A DNA stretch of 64,000 nucleotides from JAMQPK01 sp963761975 (GTDB lineage Bacteria; Acidobacteriota; Vicinamibacteria; Vicinamibacterales; JAMQPK01). Shown in pieces: positions 7,479 through 16,725 of the stretch; position 1 is the first letter of the stretch, and each line of letters begins with the position of its first letter. The notes under the pieces were generated by a model. It was not told the DNA's origin and ran no database searches. It saw only the letters and a list, made by a program, of their open reading frames with translations. Made by a program: the position numbers and the translations under genes. The stretch spans positions 558,001 through 622,000 of the forward strand of contig CAVXIR010000004.1 in assembly GCA_963761975.1 (NCBI GenBank). The letters are read 5' to 3'.

Positions 7479-8716
7479 CGAATTTCCTGTCGAAGTAACC
7501 GAATCAATGACGGCCAATGGCGCCCACTCCCCGCCTGATACATTCGCCAGGGATCCAGTGGCAACTCGCCACGAACCGATTCGGCCGTGTAGGTTGCGGC
7601 TTCCTTGCGACGGCCGTCGGCAAACAATAACGCCGCGAGCGATATCGATGCCGACTGCGCGCGAGGCATCGCAATAAGCGCATCGCGGTACGCCGTTTCT
7701 GCATCAGCCGTGCGCTGGAGCATCTCGAACGCACGGCCACGCAAGTAGTTCGCCAAATAGACGAGAAACGGCTCCTGTGTCTTTGCGAGCGCCTGCTCGA
7801 GCGGCGGCAGCGCCAGGTCGGCTCTCGCAAGCCGCAGATACGTGTTACCGAGTCTCACGTGCAGCTCTGCCTGAATCGATGGCGCTCCGGCCAGCCGCGC
7901 GTACGCGGGCGGGACCGGTCTATCGCCGCGCAGGATGTCGGCAAGTTCCCACAACGTGTCGCTTTTTGCTGCGGCGACATAAATCTGGCCCGACTGCCGC
8001 CGCAGTAGTGCCCGCGCGGTTGTGGCGTCGGTTCTCACAGCAGGCGCGAGCGGTTCCTCTCGCTCGATACGATCGGCGTCTACCCAGATGGGCTGAGGCG
8101 AATCCGATCCCCAGCTGGCAAACTCTGCGGCCGTAGCGAATGCAAGAAACAACCGAGACTCGTCCGGAAGGTACTCGATGGCATGCGAAACATGGTTGCG
8201 CGCACGACCCCGTCCGGTGTCGGGATCGCGTGGAAGCACCCGCGGCACACCCATCAGAAACACGTAATCGAAGCGGCTCTCGATGAGCGCGATCGACGCC
8301 AGCTGCCAGAGGCGATATCCGTCGGAGGGCGTCAGCACGGGCGTGGCGCCACCGGCCGGGCCTCGTAACGCGTTGCGCAGCAGCGTGCAACCCCATTCAA
8401 CGAGGTGTCGTGCGTCGAGCCATCGATCGCGATTGGCAGCCGCCACTTCGAGCGCGAAGCTCGCGGCCACCAGCCGACGCCGTTCGCGCGAGCGTGTATC
8501 GCCGGCGGTGCGGATCCAGTCTGACGCGGAGCGATCGAGCTCGCGCAGAAATCCGCCGAGGTCGCGAATGGCTTCACGATCCGTTGGGACTGGGTCGTCT
8601 TTGTCGGCGTCGTATCTCGCGAGGAGGGTGCTGGCGTCGAGAGCGCGTTGACCGGCGACGTTCACAGCAGGGACGGCCATTCCCAGCACAAGCAGCGCCG
8701 CAAGACCACCGCGCAT
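7475..8716 (-). CDS. exported TPR-repeat protein
   Basis: This 413-residue protein begins with a signal peptide (about 22 residues, ending near 'NVAGQ'). The middle is mostly helical with no catalytic motif I recognise. The C-terminal 130 residues carry tetratricopeptide-like repeats ('HVRLGNTYLRLARADLALPP', 'GRAFEMLQRTADAETAYRDAL'). TPR arrays serve as protein scaffolds. It is the first gene of a two-gene minus-strand unit with the VWFA-related gene, whose start overlaps its stop. Confidence 0.72.
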   Translation of the reverse strand: MRGGLAALLVLGMAVPAVNVAGQRALDASTLLARYDADKDDPVPTDREAIRDLGGFLRELDRSASDWIRTAGDTRSRERRRLVAASFALEVAAANRDRWLDARHLVEWGCTLLRNALRGPAGGATPVLTPSDGYRLWQLASIALIESRFDYVFLMGVPRVLPRDPDTGRGRARNHVSHAIEYLPDESRLFLAFATAAEFASWGSDSPQPIWVDADRIEREEPLAPAVRTDATTARALLRRQSGQIYVAAAKSDTLWELADILRGDRPVPPAYARLAGAPSIQAELHVRLGNTYLRLARADLALPPLEQALAKTQEPFLVYLANYLRGRAFEMLQRTADAETAYRDALIAMPRAQSASISLAALLFADGRRKEAATYTAESVRGELPLDPWRMYQAGSGRHWPSLIRLLRQEIR

Positions 8717-8922
8717 CGTGGCGAATTATAGTTCCGCATCCTCTTACACTGTGTCTCCGAGCCCCCTCATGAGGTGTGGTGATCTACATCCGAAACCTGC
8801 CAGTTCAGGTACGATAGGCGTGCCAAAGTGCCTCTGAATCAGGCACCAGACTCGGCCCTTACCAGATCGTCTCCGCAGTTTCGAACAGGACGGCTGAACT
8901 CGAGAAGTAACGGGAGATCATC
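8717..8922. other. divergent intergenic region, no gene seen
   Basis: This 206-bp gap separates the minus-strand TPR gene from the plus-strand amidase remnant. It should hold the promoter of the TPR/VWFA unit. I see no convincing paired -35/-10 boxes, RNA gene or palindrome. Confidence 0.4.
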
Positions 8923-9459
8923 ATGCGTGCCCGGTGGTTGATTGCGACGGCGACGACTGCATCGTTTCTGATTGGTGCGGGAAATATCCCGGCGACTCAG
9001 GCACAAACGCCTTCTCCGCCGCCAACCGGTTTCCATCTTCTGGAGACCACGATCGACGACGTGCACTCCGCGCTTCAATCGCGGCAAACAACGTGTCGCG
9101 CACTCGTCGAGCTCTACTTCAAACGTATCCAGGCATACGACAAGTCCGGCCCCTCTCTGAACGCGATTCAAGTCGTCAACCCACGTGCGCTGCAAGAGGC
9201 CGACCGCCTGGATACGGCCTTCCGGTCTTCCGGACCAGTCGGCGCCCTGCATTGCATTCCCGTTCTCATCAAAGATCAGATCGACACGAACGACATGCCG
9301 ACGACATACGGTTCGGCGTTGTTCAGAGACTTTGTCCCACCGGCTGACGCGACCATCGTGAACAAGTTGAAAAGGGCCGGCGCCGTCGTGGTTGGCAAGG
9401 CGACCATGGGGGAATATGCACTCCGAACCACACGCCCGCCCGATTCGTCGGCGCCGTGA
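8923..9459 (+). pseudogene. amidase-signature family protein, truncated remnant
   Basis: The frame opens with a signal peptide (ending near 'ATQAQT') and matches the N-terminal third of amidase-signature enzymes. 'VGALHCIPVLIKDQIDT' holds the catalytic-triad Lys and 'ATIVNKLKRAGAVVVGKATMGEYA' precedes the expected nucleophile region. The 178-residue product stops just before the Gly-Ser-Ser-Gly-Gly stretch with the catalytic cis-Ser and Ser nucleophile, whereas exported amidases of this type have about 500 residues. It cannot be active. The break lies against a VapC remnant, which marks a deletion or rearrangement junction. Confidence 0.78.
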
Positions 9460-9489
9460 ACGGGCCTCATCAGGCAGGCACCCGGCTGC

Positions 9490-9695
9490 ATGATCGTCCT
9501 TGTCGATACCTCCGTTTGGATTCGTTTTCTGTCGAATCGAGCGCGTATGCGGCTGAGCTCGACGAGCTTTTGAGCCGTGAGGACTGGATCGATGTACATC
9601 TGCTGGCGTCTGCGCTCGTTGGGCACTTGAGACTGTGGACGACCGACCCGCGCCTGGCAACGGTGGCCAGGGAGCTGTCCATCGCGTACGACTGA
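9490..9695 (+). pseudogene. VapC-type PIN-domain toxin, decayed
   Basis: From ATG 9490 one frame reads 'MIVLVDTSVWIRFL', the classic VapC N-terminus with the first catalytic Asp, but it stops after about 27 codons. Another frame then reads 'AAELDELLSRED' followed at once by 'WIDVHLLASAL' and 'LWTTDPRLATVARELSIAY', the PIN-domain C-terminus. The middle of the domain is missing and the frame is broken, so this is a toxin remnant. No VapB antitoxin is visible. Confidence 0.72.
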
Positions 9696-9756
9696 GCCCA
9701 GGTCCCGAGCCTTCCGATCGCGCTCGAGATCCTCGGTAGACCCTTCTCGGAAGCAT

Positions 9757-9924
9757 CTATGTCGCAGCAAACAGCGACGCAACGGTATTCACGGCGCGCT
9801 CGGCTTCGGCCCGGTCCGGCACCTCGGTTTCGTCGTCATAGCCGTAGTAATCGTTCTCGCCGACCACTTGAAACACCAGGCCGTCGCGGCGCGGCACGAA
9901 CGAGACGTTCTTATACTTGGTCCG
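9757..9924 (-). pseudogene. C-terminal fragment of an unknown protein
   Basis: Reading the minus strand, an open stretch encodes 'VSFVPRRDGLVFQVVGEND' and continues with an acidic, Ala/Glu-rich helix to a TAG at 9757-9759. The composition is protein-like, unlike the flanking DNA, yet there is no start or upstream continuation. I take it as a surviving 3' end of a lost gene. The family is not recognised. Confidence 0.4.
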
Positions 9925-9996
9925 GTTTGTTCACCCTCCAGTTGTCGCCGCAACCCGCAGTAGTCGTGGCGAACACCAAGCTGGCGCAACGTGATG

Positions 9997-10014
9997 GTCC
10001 GGCTGACGCCGGAC
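9997..10014. repeat. palindrome gtccggc/gccggac with trailing 'actacgtact'
   Basis: A 7-bp inverted repeat with a 4-base centre is followed by 'actacgtact'. Nearly the same unit ('ccggct.a.gccggacactacgtact') occurs at about 16784-16808, so it is a dispersed element. Confidence 0.6.
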
Positions 10015-10049
10015 ACTACGTACTATCAACGAAGAGATCCCTGTAACCC

Positions 10050-10077
10050 TTCGCGTCTTCGCGTCTTCGCGTTGAGA
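10050..10077. repeat. tandem 'cttcgcgt' repeat
   Basis: Three tandem 'cttcgcgt' units are followed by 'tgagac'. The inverse complement of a related unit ('gtctcaacgc' plus 'gcaaag' repeats) lies at 49920-49952, so this is a second dispersed repeat family. Confidence 0.55.
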
Positions 10078-12219
10078 CTACCGCCGTTCCGGCAAGGTGA
10101 ACACGTATAACGCCTGACCGCTTTGCGGGATCTTGATCTCCGGCGCCACCGCCGCCGGGACGTTGCGAGGACTTCCGCCGCCGAGTCCTGCCGCAACCGC
10201 AATGTACTGCTTGCCGTCGATGCTGTAGGTCACCGGAAAGCCCTGCGCAGAAGTGCCGAGCCGCGTTTCCCACAACACTTGTCCCGTCCTGACATCGTGC
10301 GCGCGGACAGTGCGATCAATGTCGCCCACAATCGCAATCCCTCCAGCCGTCGTCACGACTCCCGTCAAGTAACCCGCACGCTGCGTGTGTTTCCACAGCT
10401 CCTGCATCGTCCGCACGTCGTAGGCGGCGAGCTTGCCGAGGTGATCGTTGGTCTTGGGCATGGGCAAGAAGCGGCGCACGGCGCCGTTACCCCCTTGCTC
10501 TGTCTTGCGAACCGTGAAGTCCATGCATGACTGACTGAGCGGCACGACGAGCACGCCGGTAGGCTGGTGATAGCTCATCGCGGCCCAGTTCTTTCCGCCG
10601 GCCGTGCTGGGGCACACGTTCAACGTCTGATCGAATTGCATTTCGAGAATATCGGGCCGGTAACTCGGCACGCCGGTCTTGGGATCGATGCGCTCCCAGA
10701 TCGTCTGTCCCACCATCTCTTTGTGGCCAAGGAACTGTCCCGTGCGCCGATCGAGTTTCCACAACACACCAGCTTTACCGGCGCTGAACGACACTTTCTG
10801 CGTGCCGACATCCACGAGCACGCGCTCGAACACTTCGTCGAGGTCGAACGACTCGCCGGGTGCATGCTGGAAATACCAGGCGAGCTTGCCAGTATCGGCG
10901 TTCAATGCGAGCGTGGAGTTGGCGTAAAGAGTTTTGTCGAAGGGCGTGGTGCCACGGTTGAGGAACGACCAGGGCTTCGACTGCGCGGTTCCCCAGTAAG
11001 TGAGGTTCAAATCCGGATCGTAGGAACCGGCAACCCACGTCTCGACCCCCGCTCGGGATTCTTTCGGAAGGTTTCCCCACGTGTCGTAGCCGGCCTCGCC
11101 TTCACGCGGGATCGTGTGGAACCTCCACGCACGCTTGCCCGTGTTGATGTCGATAGCGCTGATGAAGCAGCCATCGGCTGCGGTCGCGCTACGTCCGCAT
11201 CCGGTGATGCCCTGCAGCACATTGTTGCCGATGACGATGGCGCCGCTCGTCGACGGGTGCGGCACATCAGAGAGCGGTGTGTCCCACAGGATCTCGCCGT
11301 TCCGTGCGCTCAACGCGACCATGTGCGCATTGCTCGCGGGCAGAAACACCTTATCCCCAGCGATCGCGATGCTGCGAATGCCGCCGTACCCTGGCGCCTG
11401 ATCGGGACCAACGCGCGTTTCCCAGATGAGGTTGCCCGTCTTTCCATCGATCGCCTGCACGATGTTGCTGGGACTCGCGAGATAGATGACACCGTTGTGC
11501 ACGATGGGTGTCGTCTGGTTGGCGCCGGTATCGTTCATCGCCCACACCCAGGCGAGCTTCAGATCCTGCACGTTGTCCCGTGTGATCTGGTTCAGCGGGC
11601 TGTAGCTCCATCCGTGATAGTTGCGGCGGAAGATCAGCCAGTCTTCGGGCGGAGGATTCTTCAACATCTCCGGCGTCACCGGCACGAAGTTCTTCACTTC
11701 GCCGCGCACCGTCACGCCCCGAATGAAGTTGGCTGCGCCTCCTCTTCCCTGTCCACTTCCCGTGCCGGCGCCAACTGCCATCGATGGGGGGCCTGATCCT
11801 CTTGCCGAGGCGGTGGCATTCAAAGACGAAGTCGTTTTGATCGTGAGTGGTTGCTTACCCGGCGCAGCACCCATGCGCTGCAGGATGTACGCAACGATGT
11901 TGAGCGTCACTTCTTCGCCGAGGCTGCCCGGTGCCGCCGGCGGCATCGTGTTCATGATGTGCGTAAACAGCTCGTTGACGGGACGAGGTCCCCATGCGGC
12001 GCCGAAATTGATCCCGGTGAGGGGAGGCGCGTCGCTCGAACCGTTCAGATCCGGCCCATGACAGCCGGCACAGCTCACGTCGTAGGCGACGCGGCCGGCT
12101 TCTGCCTGAGCCAGCGTGTAGCCTCCCGCGGCACCGCCTTGCTGCTGAGCAATGGTCGCACTGACGAACACACCAATAGCAATCACCACCGCCGACGCCG
12201 GAACCATCAGTCTGTTCAT
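10078..12219 (-). CDS. cytochrome c-PQQ-dependent dehydrogenase (quinohaemoprotein, inverted domain order)
   Basis: Start ATG 12219 has AGGAC in front and is followed by a signal peptide ending near 'SATIAQ'. The 713-residue product has one cytochrome c domain at the N-terminus (haem motif CAGCH), a low-complexity Gly/Ser/Ala linker, then an eight-bladed PQQ beta-propeller with repeated tryptophan-docking units such as 'GKTGNLIWETRVG', 'NTGKRAWRF', 'ADTGKLAWYF' and 'VRTGQVLWETRLG'. Such enzymes oxidise alcohols or sugars in the periplasm and pass electrons through their haem to the respiratory chain. Classical quinohaemoprotein dehydrogenases have the haem domain C-terminal; the N-terminal position is common in acidobacteria. 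Substrate unknown. Confidence 0.85.
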   Translation of the reverse strand: MNRLMVPASAVVIAIGVFVSATIAQQQGGAAGGYTLAQAEAGRVAYDVSCAGCHGPDLNGSSDAPPLTGINFGAAWGPRPVNELFTHIMNTMPPAAPGSLGEEVTLNIVAYILQRMGAAPGKQPLTIKTTSSLNATASARGSGPPSMAVGAGTGSGQGRGGAANFIRGVTVRGEVKNFVPVTPEMLKNPPPEDWLIFRRNYHGWSYSPLNQITRDNVQDLKLAWVWAMNDTGANQTTPIVHNGVIYLASPSNIVQAIDGKTGNLIWETRVGPDQAPGYGGIRSIAIAGDKVFLPASNAHMVALSARNGEILWDTPLSDVPHPSTSGAIVIGNNVLQGITGCGRSATAADGCFISAIDINTGKRAWRFHTIPREGEAGYDTWGNLPKESRAGVETWVAGSYDPDLNLTYWGTAQSKPWSFLNRGTTPFDKTLYANSTLALNADTGKLAWYFQHAPGESFDLDEVFERVLVDVGTQKVSFSAGKAGVLWKLDRRTGQFLGHKEMVGQTIWERIDPKTGVPSYRPDILEMQFDQTLNVCPSTAGGKNWAAMSYHQPTGVLVVPLSQSCMDFTVRKTEQGGNGAVRRFLPMPKTNDHLGKLAAYDVRTMQELWKHTQRAGYLTGVVTTAGGIAIVGDIDRTVRAHDVRTGQVLWETRLGTSAQGFPVTYSIDGKQYIAVAAGLGGGSPRNVPAAVAPEIKIPQSGQALYVFTLPERR

Positions 12220-12313
12220 GGTGTCCTGCCGCGAAAAAGTTGTCCGATGTGAGGCTTCGGCGGGCATCGTAACTCAGGTGGTGGGGTTTTGCTACCCGAT
12301 TGTCCAGCACGTT

Positions 12314-12589
12314 CTATCGCCTCGCAGCGTCACACCGCTCGGCCAGTTTGAGAAAGATCTCGCCCCAGCCGCTGCTTAGACTGACCTCTTGAATCGGTCC
12401 GGTCGGCCCGAACAGCACGCGGAGCTGCAGGTCGGGCTCTGCGCCGTTGCCAACGCACTCGATCAACGCGTCAATCTCTCTCAGGGCGGCGGCCCCGTCT
12501 TCCCACGCCGACCAGTCGAAATTGTTTTCCGGACGAGCGATGAGCGCGCGCGTATCTCGCAGAACCTGCAAGAGTGCATCCCTATTCAT
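12314..12589 (-). CDS. small hypothetical protein
   Basis: A 91-residue soluble protein with no signal peptide or membrane segment. The N-terminal half is helical and acidic, and the C-terminal half ('DLQLRVLFGPTGPIQEVSLSSGWGEIF') is strand-like. Codon use and composition look genuine and the frame lies neatly between neighbours. The Shine-Dalgarno sequence is weak (GAGAG). Family not recognised. Confidence 0.6.
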   Translation of the reverse strand: MNRDALLQVLRDTRALIARPENNFDWSAWEDGAAALREIDALIECVGNGAEPDLQLRVLFGPTGPIQEVSLSSGWGEIFLKLAERCDAARR

Positions 12590-12626
12590 ACGTCACTCTC
12601 GAAAGGGGGCGTATGTCGCATCAGCG

Positions 12627-13445
12627 TTACTCGGGAGTCAACGATCGGCGGATGGTGAACGGGTCAAGCCGAATCGCCTGCTTCAAGAGGGGCGGAATAT
12701 CATTGTCCGGGTACCGGCGGCGCCAGCGTCTCGCTTCGGCTGCTGCCTGACGTATCCACATATCGGCCGGATTCTCGTCGGCGAGATGGTTCCGAGCGCG
12801 CATCCGATTGGTCACGTCTTCCAGGAATCGCTCGACTGGCGCGAACGATTCGGCAACTGACTGCCCTGCATCGAGCGCCTCGATGATGCCGCGGTACCAG
12901 TCCTGTTTCGCCTGCACGTACGTGGAGAACAGATCGCTCAACGTTGAGTGGTCGTCAGCACCCACGAGCAGGCCGTCCGCGAAAATGACGGCGTTGAGCT
13001 CGATATGCAGCTCGACGGCGTTGGCAAGCAGCGTGTCCTTCTGGTCGACGAACTGACCGAGGAATTGATCGAAGTACTCGTCCTGATGGCCCCATCCATG
13101 GATCACGAGTCCGTTAGCCTCGATACGTCGCTGACCCGTTCCGAGTCCTGCAGGATGATGGCTGAGGACGCTGTCGCCGCAGATCACATCCGGGAAGCTC
13201 GTGTGCCCCCAAAACACGATTGTCCGGCCGCTTCGGTGGGTGACGTTCCAGACCAGAGACAGACTCACGACTGTCCGGACGTTCTCGTTCGAGACAATCA
13301 CCAGCATGGGCTTCAGTCTAAGACCGATGTCCGCTATCCGTTCGCCGAGGAGCGGCCGCGCGAGTTCGTCGAACTCCGGCCGTGTGGGCGAGAGCAGTTC
13401 GATGCCATAGGCGTCCAGGCCATCGACTCGAATCGAGAGCGCCAT
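12627..13445 (-). CDS. hypothetical protein
   Basis: A 272-residue soluble protein starting MALSIRVDGLDAYG. Its N-terminal ~110 residues look beta-rich ('LRLKPMLVIVSNENVRTVVSLSLVWNV'), the C-terminal part helical and charged. No catalytic motif is apparent. It follows the 91-residue gene's neighbourhood on the same strand and may share a transcript with it. Family not recognised. Confidence 0.6.
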   Translation of the reverse strand: MALSIRVDGLDAYGIELLSPTRPEFDELARPLLGERIADIGLRLKPMLVIVSNENVRTVVSLSLVWNVTHRSGRTIVFWGHTSFPDVICGDSVLSHHPAGLGTGQRRIEANGLVIHGWGHQDEYFDQFLGQFVDQKDTLLANAVELHIELNAVIFADGLLVGADDHSTLSDLFSTYVQAKQDWYRGIIEALDAGQSVAESFAPVERFLEDVTNRMRARNHLADENPADMWIRQAAAEARRWRRRYPDNDIPPLLKQAIRLDPFTIRRSLTPE

Positions 13446-13471
13446 ACAGGCAGTAATGTAAGTTGCCGGTC

Positions 13472-13876
13472 TCAGAAGCGGTGCGTGATTACCGCCCCCG
13501 AGAAGTTCAAACAGTCTTCGACGCGCTTCCGTTGAATGTCGGCCAGTTCGCTCATGGCAACATAGCGAAACTGAGAGTGCTCCGAACTAAGCCGAACTTC
13601 AGCCCCGATCGGGAGCGAGCATCGAAATATGGCTACATGCACTTCGAGATGTGGGTGGTAGTAGATGCCACTCAGATACTTCACCTGAACCTCGCAACTG
13701 AGTTCCTCTTTGCACTCACGAACGACCGTTTCGTGAAGCGTTTCGCCTGGATCGACGGCTCCTCCAGGCAGGCCCCAGCTTCGATCTGCATAAGTGGCCT
13801 GCAGGAGCAACACGCGTCCGGCCTCGTCGGTGATCACCGCATGCGCGCTCAATCGATACCGGTCGTCGAATCCCAT
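13472..13876 (-). CDS. NUDIX hydrolase
   Basis: The Nudix box is intact: 'GGAVDPGETLHETVVRECKE' continues with EL, matching G-x5-E-x7-R-E-x2-E-E. These enzymes hydrolyse nucleoside diphosphates linked to other groups using Mg bound by the box glutamates. I chose ATG 13876 (134 residues, 'MGFDDRYRLSAHAV') because the Nudix fold begins there. The frame stays open to 14008, but that extra N-terminus is low in structure and overlaps the promoter of the divergent kinase gene. Substrate cannot be told from sequence. Confidence 0.8.
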   Translation of the reverse strand: MGFDDRYRLSAHAVITDEAGRVLLLQATYADRSWGLPGGAVDPGETLHETVVRECKEELSCEVQVKYLSGIYYHPHLEVHVAIFRCSLPIGAEVRLSSEHSQFRYVAMSELADIQRKRVEDCLNFSGAVITHRF

Positions 13877-13998
13877 CTCGAACCAAATCCAGGGCTGAAA
13901 ACCCGGAGCACCTGAAGCCGTCTGACTAACAGTACGCGAACAGCATATCGCGGCCAACGCTGCGAACTGCGGCCTCACGCGGCCGGTCGCCCCGCCCG

Positions 13999-14004
13999 TA
14001 TAAT
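13999..14004 (+). promoter_or_regulatory. TATAAT -10 box of the Ser/Thr kinase gene
   Basis: A perfect TATAAT lies 12 bases before the TTG start at 14017. Transcription would begin near 14011, leaving a leader of only about six bases, so the message is nearly leaderless. No clear -35 box is seen at the right spacing. Confidence 0.45.
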
Positions 14005-14016
14005 CCACCGAAACGC

Positions 14017-16725
14017 TTGGCCCTCACTTCCGGCACGCGCCTCGGCGTTTACGAAGTCACCGCCCACATTGGCGAAGGGGGTATGGGGCAGGTATATCGG
14101 GCCCGTGATACGAAGCTGAATCGCGACGTCGCGCTCAAAGTCCTGCCGGACACGTTCGCGAGCGACGCCGAACGGCTCGCACGGTTTACACGGGAAGCCC
14201 AAACCCTCGCGTCGCTGAACCACCCGAACATCGCTCACATCCACGGCCTGGAGGAATCCGACGGGGTGCGCGCCCTCGTCATGGAACTCGTCGAGGGCGA
14301 GGACCTTTCGCAACGCCTCGCGCGCGGCGCGATCCCACTCGACGAAGCACTCCCCATCGCGCGCCAGATCGCCGAGGCGCTGGAAGCGGCGCACGAGCAG
14401 GGGATCATTCACCGCGATCTGAAGCCCGCGAATATCAAAGTACGCCCCGATGGCACGGTGAAGGTGCTCGACTTTGGGTTAGCCAAGGCGACGGAGCCGA
14501 CACCGGGCTCGTTGCCGAGTATGTCGATCTCCCCGACCATCACCACCCCGGCGATGACTCAGTCGGGGATGATCCTCGGCACGTCGGCGTACATGTCGCC
14601 GGAGCAGGCGCGCGGGCGGCTCGTGGACAAGCGCACCGACGTCTGGGCCTTCGGCGCCGTGCTCTACGAGATGCTGACGGGCGCGCGCGCGTTCGACGGC
14701 GAGGACACGACCGAAGTGATCGCTGCGGTGGTGAAGACGACGCCGAACTGGTCGGCGCTTCCCGTTGACACTCCGCGCCCGATCGTCACCCTCATCCAGC
14801 GCTCGCTCGAAAAAGATCGGAAATCGCGAGTCGGTGACATCGCGGCCGCGCGATTCCTGCTGGCCGACCACGCCACATTGGGGATCGCACCCGTTGCCGC
14901 GCAACCCGGGTCTTTACCACGCGCGGCATGGGCACGCACCCTGGCGTGGGCGGTGGCGGGAGTCACGACGACGGCGGCAGCGGTGACGGGACTCCTCCTT
15001 GTACGGCAACCGGCGATGACGAGGCCGGAGGTGGTGCGGTTTGAGGTCCAGGCCCCGGAGGACGCGCGTTTCGGGCAGCAAATTCGTATCTCGCCGGACG
15101 GCCGCCTGATCGCGTTTTCCGCGACGGGTGGCGGAGATACCCGGAGACGGCTGTGGGTTCGTGCGCTGGACGCGCTGCCGGCGCGGCCACTGGCGGGCAC
15201 GGAGGGCACGACGGACGGTCTGTTCTGGTTGCCGGACAGCCGGACGTTGGTGTTTTCAGCCGGCGGCAAACTGAAAAAGATCGACGCGACGGGGGGGCCT
15301 GCGCAGTCGATCTGCGATTTCAACGCCAACCCCGGCGGCGGTTTCCTGGCGGCCGACAACAAGATTGTGTTTGGTACACCCTCGACGCTGGGGATCCAGG
15401 CATGTCCCACCGGCGGCGGTGCGGCCACGTCCATCACGGCGTTCAAGCCAGGCGGCCAGGAGACATACCACGCGTTTCCGTCCCTCCTGCCGGACGGACG
15501 GCATTTTCTCTTCATGAGGAACGCAGGGCCGGAATCAGGAATTTATGTGGGGTCAATGGAGGCGAAGCCCGAAGAGCAGACGGGCACGCGCGTGCTGCCG
15601 GACTCGTCCGCTGCCCTCTATGTGGCGGATCCTGATGGCAGCGCTGGGCGCCTCCTGTTTGTCCGCGACGGTACGCTGATGGCGCAGGGCTTCGACGCGG
15701 AGACACTGGAACTGACGGAGGACGCGGTTCCAGTGGGAGAGGATCTGCGGAGTAGTTTTGGTTTCTCCGCATCGCGGGATGGCACGCTGGTCTATCTGAC
15801 GGCAGGCGAAACCAACGCGCAGCTCACCTGGTTCGACCGGCAGGCGAAGACGTTGGGAACCGTGGGCCCTATGGGGCGCGCGTTGGGCGGCATGCGGATT
15901 TCGCCGGACGGGACGCGGCTGGCGGGGAGCCGCAGCGAGCCGGGCGCGCAAGCGGACATTTGGGTGGTAGACCTGGTGCAAGGGTCGGAGACACGGCTGA
16001 CCACCGATCCGGCGAATGACTTGAATCCGGTATGGTCCCCCGATGGGAGGCGGATCGCATTCTCATCGAACCGCGAGGGCACGACCAATCTGTATGTGCG
16101 GGCAGCCGACGGGGCCGGAAGCGACGAGCTCCTGCTCAAGACCGGCGAGCGAAAGACTCCGCTCGATTGGTCGCGGGATGACAGATTCCTGCTGTTCGGC
16201 GTGGTGACGGCAAAGGGTACCGACGTTTGGGTGCTCCCGATCGAGGCGGCACCGGGAGGCCAGAGGAAGCCGGTACCGTATCTGCGTACTGACGCAGGCG
16301 AGCACCTGGCCCGCTTTTCGCCGGACGGACGGTTTGTGGCGTACGCGTCGAATGAGTCAGGCCGGCCCGAGGTGTACGTGCGGCCGTTCGATCCGGCTTC
16401 GCCTGAGGCGTCGGGGACGGGAGGCGGCAGAGTGAAGGTGTCACAGAATGGTGGCGCGTTTCCGCAATGGGAACTGAACGGGAAGGAGTTGTTCTACACG
16501 ACCACGGATGGCAAGCGCTGGTCGGTGGACGTGACCACGACGCCAACGCTTCGCCTGGGCGCCCTGCGTCTCTTGGGTGAGTTTCCCCGAGAAACCGCTG
16601 CGATGACGTCTGCGATGACGCCGGACGGTCAACGGGTCCTGATTGGTGTGCCGGTTGGCGAGCAGCGGCCGTCGGCGACGGTGGTGTTGAACTGGCAGGC
16701 GGGGTTAAAGCCGTCGCCGCGATGA
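14017..16725 (+). CDS. membrane Ser/Thr protein kinase with C-terminal TolB-like beta-propeller
   Basis: The protein has 902 residues and probably starts at TTG ('MALTSGTRLGVYEV', the usual opening of such acidobacterial kinases). Residues 10 to about 275 form a Hanks-type kinase: glycine loop 'GEGGMGQVY', ATP lysine K41, catalytic 'HRDLKPAN' with D134, 'DFGLAKA', and 'SPEQARG'. A single membrane helix (about 305-328) precedes PD40/WD40-like repeats ('ISPDGRLIAFSAT', 'WSPDGRRIAFSSNREG', 'FSPDGRFVAYASNESG') that form a periplasmic propeller. The layout suggests a receptor that senses an envelope signal and phosphorylates cytoplasmic targets. The gene stands alone, with a nearly leaderless promoter. 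Confidence 0.9.
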   Translation: MALTSGTRLGVYEVTAHIGEGGMGQVYRARDTKLNRDVALKVLPDTFASDAERLARFTREAQTLASLNHPNIAHIHGLEESDGVRALVMELVEGEDLSQRLARGAIPLDEALPIARQIAEALEAAHEQGIIHRDLKPANIKVRPDGTVKVLDFGLAKATEPTPGSLPSMSISPTITTPAMTQSGMILGTSAYMSPEQARGRLVDKRTDVWAFGAVLYEMLTGARAFDGEDTTEVIAAVVKTTPNWSALPVDTPRPIVTLIQRSLEKDRKSRVGDIAAARFLLADHATLGIAPVAAQPGSLPRAAWARTLAWAVAGVTTTAAAVTGLLLVRQPAMTRPEVVRFEVQAPEDARFGQQIRISPDGRLIAFSATGGGDTRRRLWVRALDALPARPLAGTEGTTDGLFWLPDSRTLVFSAGGKLKKIDATGGPAQSICDFNANPGGGFLAADNKIVFGTPSTLGIQACPTGGGAATSITAFKPGGQETYHAFPSLLPDGRHFLFMRNAGPESGIYVGSMEAKPEEQTGTRVLPDSSAALYVADPDGSAGRLLFVRDGTLMAQGFDAETLELTEDAVPVGEDLRSSFGFSASRDGTLVYLTAGETNAQLTWFDRQAKTLGTVGPMGRALGGMRISPDGTRLAGSRSEPGAQADIWVVDLVQGSETRLTTDPANDLNPVWSPDGRRIAFSSNREGTTNLYVRAADGAGSDELLLKTGERKTPLDWSRDDRFLLFGVVTAKGTDVWVLPIEAAPGGQRKPVPYLRTDAGEHLARFSPDGRFVAYASNESGRPEVYVRPFDPASPEASGTGGGRVKVSQNGGAFPQWELNGKELFYTTTDGKRWSVDVTTTPTLRLGALRLLGEFPRETAAMTSAMTPDGQRVLIGVPVGEQRPSATVVLNWQAGLKPSPR

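Noticed and set aside
10567..11796. 409-codon plus-strand frame opposite the PQQ dehydrogenase
   Set aside because: Antisense shadow of a propeller gene with strong repeat motifs; no start signal or domain.
12590..12626. Possible terminator between the two hypothetical genes
   Set aside because: No inverted repeat of useful length is present in the short gap.
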